This document shows positions 21,989 through 25,584 of a stretch of 25,584 nt of DNA, piece by piece (positions within the stretch are counted from its first letter, which is position 1; each line of letters begins with the position of its first letter). Origin of the DNA: CAZYBG01 sp964645155 (lineage in GTDB: Bacteria > Pseudomonadota > Alphaproteobacteria > Rhodobacterales > Rhodobacteraceae); assembly GCA_964645155.1 (NCBI GenBank), contig CAZYBG010000041.1, positions 1-25,584 on the forward strand. The letters run 5' to 3'. Position numbers and translations under genes: made by a program. The notes beneath the pieces were generated by a model. It was not told where the DNA came from and made no database searches. It worked only from the letters and a program-made list of their open reading frames with translations.

Positions 21989-22049
21989 GGCTGAAACAAT
22001 CGGCCGGCGCGCGCGGCGGGGCCGGGGATCAGGCTGAAACAATCCGGCC
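21989..22049. repeat. Direct repeat GGCTGAAACAATC-GGCC upstream of ilvN
   Basis: GGCTGAAACAATCGGCC (21989-22005) and GGCTGAAACAATCCGGCC (22032-22049) are nearly identical and 43 bases apart. They lie in the divergent spacer between the membrane-protein gene and ilvN. They may be binding sites for one regulator or a short duplication. Confidence 0.5.
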
Positions 22050-22085
22050 CGCACCGACCGGGCCAGCATGCGGGGAGGGGCCGGG

Positions 22086-22649
22086 ATGTCGCCACTGAAC
22101 ATCAAGAAGGGCACGAGCCAGCACTCGGCCTACGACCTGCGCTCGAGCTTTTCGGACGCGCAGGAGACCCATACGCTCGCCGTCGTCGTCGACAACGAGG
22201 CCGGCGTGCTGGCCCGCGTCATCGGCCTGTTCTCGGGCCGCGGCTACAACATCGAAAGCCTGACGGTGGCCGAGATCGACCATAACGGGCACCGCAGCCG
22301 GATCACCGTCGTCACCACCGGCACGCCGCAGGTGATCGAGCAGATCAAGGCGCAGCTCGGCCGCATGGTGCCGGTGCACGAGGTTCACGACCTGACGGTC
22401 GAGGGGCCGGCGGTGCAGCGCGAACTGGCGCTGTTCAAGGTGGTCGGCAAGGGCGAGAAGCGGGTCGAGGCGCTGCGGCTGGCCGACATCTTCCGCGCGA
22501 ACGTGGTCGATTCGACGCTGGAGAGCTTCGTCTTCGAGGTCACGGGGACGAGCGAGAAGGTCGATGCCTTCGCCGAACTGATGCGCCCCCTCGGCCTTGC
22601 CGAGATGGCGCGCACCGGCGTGGCCGCGCTGTCGCGCGGCACAAAGTGA
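22086..22649 (+). CDS. ilvN: Acetolactate synthase small (regulatory) subunit
   Basis: 187 residues from ATG 22086 (MSPLNIKKGTSQHSAYDLRS), with GGGGAGGGG just upstream; ATG 22068 is rejected on context. The N-terminal ACT domain reads HTLAVVVDNEAGVLARVIGLFSGRGYNIESLTVAEID (about 36-71), the valine-binding feedback domain. A second ACT-like half has ELALFKVVGKGEKRVEALRLADIFRANVVDSTLESFVFEVTG. The length (about 160-190) is that of IlvN/IlvH. It activates IlvB and gives end-product inhibition in the cytoplasm. It is downstream of an opposite-strand gene, so it needs its own promoter and probably escapes the ilvB attenuator. A terminator hairpin follows. Confidence 0.95.
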   Translation: MSPLNIKKGTSQHSAYDLRSSFSDAQETHTLAVVVDNEAGVLARVIGLFSGRGYNIESLTVAEIDHNGHRSRITVVTTGTPQVIEQIKAQLGRMVPVHEVHDLTVEGPAVQRELALFKVVGKGEKRVEALRLADIFRANVVDSTLESFVFEVTGTSEKVDAFAELMRPLGLAEMARTGVAALSRGTK

Positions 22650-22655
22650 ACCGAA

Positions 22656-22686
22656 GACCCCCGGCGTGGGGAAAGCGCCGGGGGTC
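22656..22686. terminator. Bidirectional hairpin terminator after ilvN
   Basis: GACCCCCGGCG (22656-22666) pairs perfectly with CGCCGGGGGTC (22676-22686): 11 bp, 9-base loop. It sits six bases after the ilvN stop and 13 bases from the end of the convergent EF-hand gene. T-runs are short. Confidence 0.75.
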
Positions 22687-22698
22687 TCGGCGCCGCCG

Positions 22699-22926
22699 TT
22701 ACTGCGTCAGCGTGCCTGCGGCCTGCGCCGCGGCCAGCTCGTCGGCGTCGACGACACCATCCGCATTGGCATCGACAACCGCGAAGGTCTCGGCCGTGAG
22801 GCTCGGATACGCGGCCATCAGCTCTTCCATCGAATAGGCGCCGTCGCCGTCGGTGTCGGTCACTTCCTGAGCGACGGCGGCACCGGCGAAGCCGAGAACG
22901 GCGGCAGCGATGAGAAACTTCTTCAT
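22699..22926 (-). CDS. Small secreted EF-hand protein
   Basis: 75 residues with AAGGAG six bases before the ATG. A Sec signal peptide, MKKFLIAAAVLGFAGAAVAQ, is probably cleaved after AVA. The mature chain is essentially two EF-hand loops: DTDGDGAYSMEE (about 24-35) and DANADGVVDADE (about 52-63). Acidic residues are at positions 1, 3, 5 and 12 of loop 1; in loop 2 position 5 is Asp and position 12 Glu. It should bind Ca2+ in the periplasm or outside. It is paralogous to the gene 187 bases upstream on the same strand. Role unknown. Confidence 0.85.
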   Translation of the reverse strand: MKKFLIAAAVLGFAGAAVAQEVTDTDGDGAYSMEELMAAYPSLTAETFAVVDANADGVVDADELAAAQAAGTLTQ

Positions 22927-22956
22927 GACGTACTCCTTGATCTGTCATGGCATGCA

Positions 22957-22974
22957 AGGGCCATCACCGGCCCT
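22957..22974. other. Short hairpin upstream of the first EF-hand gene
   Basis: AGGGCC, loop ATCACC, GGCCCT: a 6-bp perfect stem about 35 bases upstream of the EF-hand ATG. It could be a 5'-UTR stem or an operator. There is no further evidence. Confidence 0.3.
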
Positions 22975-23112
22975 CATGAACAGGACGCTGCCAGGGGGCG
23001 ATTTTTCCGTTGGGGAAACGGTGCGGCGGTCAGTGGCGTACTGTCGCCGAATTTCGATAAGTACGGGAGCGAAACTCTGCCGGATCCCGGCAATTCCGGG
23101 CGTCGCGCGCCT

Positions 23113-23373
23113 CTAGCCCTCGACTGGCGGCAGCAGTCCGTCGTCCTGCCCCGCGCGGAATTCGCTGGGGGAGACCGCGCCGTCACCGTTCGCGTCGATC
23201 CGGCGATAGGCATCCGCGGTCAGCGTCGGGTAGAACACCCGCAGCTCGGCCAGCGAGTAGAGCCCGTCGCCATCGCTGTCGATGTCGCTTCCTCCCGCGG
23301 CGGCGGGCGCTGCGGCCAGGGCCGCGACCAGGGCCGCGACGGGGGCAAGGAAAGCGGACGGGAATCGATACAT
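23113..23373 (-). CDS. Second secreted EF-hand protein
   Basis: 86 residues from ATG 23373 (MYRFPSAFLAPVAALVAALAA). Longer upstream readings give only Arg-rich antisense sequence from the sigma-factor region. A signal peptide of about 27 residues ends APAAAG. Two EF-hands follow: DSDGDGLYSLAE (about 32-43) and DANGDGAVSPSE (about 60-71), the latter with Glu at position 12. The spacing LRVFYPTLTADAYRRI between loops matches the LMAAYPSLTAETFAVV spacer of the neighbour, so the two are tandem duplicates. It has no clear Shine-Dalgarno. It is divergent from the ECF sigma gene 245 bases away. Calcium binding is inferred from the loops. Confidence 0.82.
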   Translation of the reverse strand: MYRFPSAFLAPVAALVAALAAAPAAAGGSDIDSDGDGLYSLAELRVFYPTLTADAYRRIDANGDGAVSPSEFRAGQDDGLLPPVEG

Positions 23374-23618
23374 GACAGGGTCCGGAAACGATGGCGTCCG
23401 GGCATAAACCAAAGGTGTAGCGGCCTCCGCAATGACGCCGGGGACACAGGCGGAAGCGTTTGTGGCCGATCGGTGCCTGTCCGCCGTGGGTCCGGTGCGT
23501 CGCGCGCGGAAAACGGCCCAAAAAGCCCCGGGGCTTCCCGCCGAGCGGAAACCCGCGATCTTCCGGCGCAGGGCGCCCCGGCCCATGTTGCAGCCAGGCA
23601 GCGACGAGGGAGGACGCC

Positions 23619-24170
23619 ATGACGCGCCATATCGCAGGGGCCGGGCTGCGCGGCAGCGCCGCCGTTCCGGCCGCCGCACGGGAGGCGGCCGCCGCTGCCC
23701 TCGCCCGGCTCAGGCCCGATCTCCTCCGCGCGGCGCGGGCGATCGCGCGCTGCCCCGACCGCGCCGAGGACCTGGCGCAGGAGGCGCTGCTGCGGGTCTG
23801 GATCCGGCTGGTCGCCGGCGAGCGGATCGACGACCTGCGCCCCTACCTGCTCACCACGCTGCGCAACCTCGCCCGGCGCCCGCCGCGGCTGTTGCCGGCC
23901 GAACTGGCCGCGCCCGAGGCCGCGCCGGGCAACGCCAGCGACCGCATGGCCTGCCGCGAGGTGATCGCCGCGATGGGCGCGCTGCCCGCGGGGCAGGCGA
24001 CGCTGCTCGCCGAGGCCGCGCTTGGCGACGGCACGGTGGCCGAGCTTGCCGCCCGCGCGGGCCTGCCGCCTGGCACTGTGGCAAGCCGCGTCTCCCGCGC
24101 CCGTGCCAGCCTGCGCGCCCGCTTCGACCTGCCCGAAGCGGCACCGGTCACGGCGCTTCTCGACCGGTAG
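23619..24170 (+). CDS. ECF-type RNA polymerase sigma factor
   Basis: 183 residues from ATG 23619 (MTRHIAGAGLRGSAAV), with GAGGGAGGA four bases upstream. Region 2 is LLRAARAIARCPDRAEDLAQEALLRVWIRL (about 36-65); DRAEDLAQEALLRVW is the core-binding and -10 recognition part. Region 4 is ALPAGQATLLAEAAL, then VAELAARAGLPPGTVASRVSRARASLRARF (about 143-172), the -35-binding helix-turn-helix. The linker is Pro/Arg-rich. No anti-sigma gene is adjacent; instead two secreted EF-hand genes are divergent from it. Target promoters are not identifiable here. The N-terminal 25 residues are low-complexity Ala/Arg. Confidence 0.88.
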   Translation: MTRHIAGAGLRGSAAVPAAAREAAAAALARLRPDLLRAARAIARCPDRAEDLAQEALLRVWIRLVAGERIDDLRPYLLTTLRNLARRPPRLLPAELAAPEAAPGNASDRMACREVIAAMGALPAGQATLLAEAALGDGTVAELAARAGLPPGTVASRVSRARASLRARFDLPEAAPVTALLDR

Positions 24171-24184
24171 GGCGCGCCGGACAG

Positions 24185-24209
24185 AAAAAGGGGGTCCCGA
24201 AGGACCCCC
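24185..24209 (-). terminator. Intrinsic terminator with UUCG tetraloop
   Basis: GGGGGTCC (24190-24197) pairs with GGACCCCC (24202-24209). On the minus strand the loop is UUCG and the stem is followed by TTTTT (24189-24185). This is a strong minus-strand terminator that can also serve the convergent sigma gene ending at 24170. The nearest minus-strand gene ends 130 bases upstream at 24339. Confidence 0.88.
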
Positions 24210-24338
24210 AGTCTCGCTTATCGGGCTCATCATGGTTACCGCTCGGTTTTCTGCCTGCGGCCCGATCCGCGCCGGGGGCGAGCGCACCCGCCCCGTGACG
24301 GAGTGGGAAGGGCGCTTGGCGCCGCCCCACCCGGTTGG

Positions 24339-24548
24339 TCAGCCGAGATTGTCGCCTTCCGTCCCGTTCGGGTTTGAAGCAATAATCCTGCGGCCTTCGA
24401 CGCGCCTCACGTGGTATTCAGGGTGCATGCCCGCTTCCACTTGATTGGCCAGTTGGCCACGCGTCAGTTCTCCCTGACCAGGCACGTTGAAGTGCGTGTT
24501 CAGGCCAGTGCTGCTCTCACGGGTCACCGTGATCTTCTTGCTCGCCAT
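24339..24548 (-). CDS. Small conserved hypothetical protein (possibly DUF3892-like)
   Basis: 69 residues with TAGGAG six bases before the ATG. It reads MASKKITVTRESSTGLNTHFNV, GQGELTRGQLANQVEAG, MHPEYHVRRVEGRRIIASNPNG and ends TEGDNLG. It has no signal peptide or membrane helix. The 'YHVRRVEGRRIIASNPNGTEGDNLG' end looks like small DUF3892-type proteins, but that assignment is from memory and weak. Codon use is noticeably less GC-biased than in neighbours (many A/T third positions), and the flanking DNA shares this. It reads toward the UUCG terminator at 24185-24209. It is likely a real gene from its ribosome-binding site and terminator; function unknown. Confidence 0.65.
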   Translation of the reverse strand: MASKKITVTRESSTGLNTHFNVPGQGELTRGQLANQVEAGMHPEYHVRRVEGRRIIASNPNGTEGDNLG

Positions 24549-24759
24549 GACGATCTCCTACGGCAGCTATCCACATTCATCCACAGCATCTCAGATTGAT
24601 GTGGGCTCTTCTCAGCACGCTCTTGATCCCAATCTTCGACTCTGGTCTCCGATACTCATCGACCCACCTGGGCCGAGTTTGGTTGTCCCGCAGCGTGCTA
24701 TGCGATTGCGGGATGGCCGGGGGCAGGCGTTGGCGCGCCTGCCCCCAACCCTCAATTCC
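24549..24759. other. Lower-GC intergenic region with a hairpin
   Basis: About 210 bases with more A+T than the rest of the window and no gene seen. Two DnaA-box-like words occur at 24567-24575 (CTATCCACA) and 24577-24585 (TCATCCACA). The promoter of the 69-residue gene is presumably here. Near nrdJ, GGGGGCAGGCG (24719-24729) pairs with CGCCTGCCCCC (24736-24746), an 11-bp stem just after the nrdJ stop. It lacks a T-run on the minus strand but probably ends the nrdJ message. Confidence 0.5.
24719..24746 (-). terminator. Hairpin at the 3' end of nrdJ
   Basis: An 11-bp perfect GC-rich stem (24719-24729 with 24736-24746) with a 6-base loop, 13 bases downstream of the nrdJ stop. No U-run follows on the minus strand, so intrinsic termination is uncertain. 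Confidence 0.55.
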
Positions 24760-25584
24760 TCAGCTACACCCGCTCGTCGCGCCGCAGGTGTTGCACTTCA
24801 TGCAGGTGCCGTTCCTGACCAGCGTGTAGTTGCCGCACTCGCCGCAGGCCTCGCCCTCGTAGCCCTGGATCCTGGCCTTGGTGCGGGCGTCGATCGCGAC
24901 CGCCGCCGTGGCGAAGCCGGCCTGCGCCTCCTCGAAGCCCGGCACCAGCGCGGCGAGGGCGGTCGCGGCCCCTGCCCCGCCCGATAGCGCCGTCGCGCCG
25001 AGGGCGCCGCCGTTCAGCACGACCAGCTCCTGCGGCAGGCGCTTCCTGAGATAGCCGGTCGAGCTGATCTGCTTCAGCACCTCGATCGACTTCGAGGTCG
25101 CGCGGTCGGAGGGCTCGGCGATGTTGCCGGTCTCGGCCTCGCCCACGTCGTCGAAGGTGGCCCCGGCCGGCTTGACATGGGCCAGATCGGTCCGGTCGAG
25201 ATAACTCACCGCCAGTTCGCGGAAGATGTAGTCGAGGATCGAGGTCGCGGACTTGATCGAGTCGTTGCCCTGCACCATGCCGGCGGGCTCGAACTTGGTG
25301 AAGGTGAAGGCGTCGACGAACTCCTCAAGCGGCACGCCGTATTGCAGGCCGACCGAAACCGCGATGGCGAAGTTGTTCATCATCGCCCGGAAGCCGGCCC
25401 CCTCCTTGTGCATGTCGATGAAGATTTCACCAATCTTTCCATCGGCATACTCGCCGGTTCTCAGGTAGACCTTGTGGCCGCCGACGATCGCCTTCTGGGT
25501 GTAGCCCTTGCGCCGCTCGGGCAGCTTCTCGCGGTTGCTGCGGACGATCTCCTTGACGATGATCTTCTCGATGATCTTCTCGGC
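24760..25584 (-). CDS. nrdJ: Vitamin B12-dependent (class II) ribonucleotide reductase, C-terminal part
   Basis: Partial: 274 C-terminal residues are in the window, starting mid-gene at AEKIIEKIIVKEIVRSNREK. Recognised blocks are KGYTQKAIVGGHKVYLRTGEYADGK (read from 25500 downward), GAGFRAMMNNFAIAVSVGLQYGVPLEEFVDAF, FTKFEPAGMVQGNDSIKSATSILDYIFRELA and the Cys-rich end CGECGNYTLVRNGTCMKCNTCGATSGCS. The end has five spaced Cys plus the last CS, typical of the long alphaproteobacterial NrdJ, where they bind zinc or relay electrons. The enzyme makes deoxyribonucleotides using adenosylcobalamin, with or without oxygen, in the cytoplasm. Allosteric and catalytic barrel residues lie outside the window. 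It is a single gene here, followed by a hairpin. Confidence 0.95.
   Translation of the reverse strand, partial: AEKIIEKIIVKEIVRSNREKLPERRKGYTQKAIVGGHKVYLRTGEYADGKIGEIFIDMHKEGAGFRAMMNNFAIAVSVGLQYGVPLEEFVDAFTFTKFEPAGMVQGNDSIKSATSILDYIFRELAVSYLDRTDLAHVKPAGATFDDVGEAETGNIAEPSDRATSKSIEVLKQISSTGYLRKRLPQELVVLNGGALGATALSGGAGAATALAALVPGFEEAQAGFATAAVAIDARTKARIQGYEGEACGECGNYTLVRNGTCMKCNTCGATSGCS

Noticed and set aside
24567..24585. Two DnaA-box-like words (CTATCCACA, TCATCCACA)
   Set aside because: Only one and two mismatches from the consensus, but with no cluster, no AT-rich unwinding region and no replication gene nearby; not enough for an origin call.

Overview
The window is a compact, very GC-rich bacterial chromosome segment. 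Gene content points to an alphaproteobacterium of the Rhodobacterales (Rhodobacteraceae/Paracoccaceae type): a TakP-like alpha-keto acid TRAP binding protein, an alphaproteobacterial Bpt leucyltransferase, a DUF6778-type lipoprotein, a DUF2852 membrane protein, the GEAS variant of the acetolactate synthase cofactor motif and a B12-dependent NrdJ. No tRNA, rRNA, CRISPR array, transposase or phage gene is visible. Calls rest on reading the translated sequence and on recalled family features, not on searches.

Layout. 1-4.6 kb (minus): cysS, then cimA, a SAM methyltransferase and a squalene/phytoene-synthase-like gene; the last three overlap by ATGA junctions. Upstream of cysS is a strong promoter and a 14-codon Cys-rich ORF. 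4.6-6.25 kb (plus): a MmcQ/YjbR protein and an AruH-like aminotransferase. 6.3-6.9 kb (minus): a lipoprotein. 7.1-10.5 kb (plus): nucleoside hydrolase, YbaK-type deacylase, DUF2852 protein behind two matching palindromes, RDD membrane protein and bpt. 10.57-15.57 kb: a TRAP transporter locus with one dctQM pair flanked by two minus-strand binding-protein genes, the second being takP. 15.9-18.0 kb: a Na+/Ca2+ exchanger, then a divergent glutathione transferase/HxlR regulator pair. 18.05-22.65 kb: the acetolactate synthase region, with leader peptide and attenuator, ilvB, a frameshifted glycosyltransferase-87-like gene, an opposite-strand membrane protein, then ilvN. 22.7-24.55 kb: two secreted EF-hand proteins, an ECF sigma factor and a small gene in lower-GC DNA. 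24.76-25.58 kb (minus): the C-terminal part of nrdJ.

How it works together. Two amino-acid supply systems appear to sense their own product through short leader ORFs. ilvB has a textbook ribosome-mediated attenuator: a Leu-Ile-Leu-Val-Val leader, a 9-bp antiterminator and a competing terminator. cysS has what looks like a leaderless, Cys-codon-rich leader ORF (MNGICCTACTCITG) followed by interleaved complementary RNA segments and no intrinsic terminator. I consider the cysS leader the most interesting candidate in the window. Citramalate synthase next to cysS and acetolactate synthase at 18-22 kb both feed branched-chain amino acid synthesis. Other unusual points are a sharp change in codon usage inside cysS, a low-complexity Gly/Pro/Ala tail on DctM, an exchanger gene with no ordinary start codon, and a pair of TGTGAA-N5-TTCACA operators.
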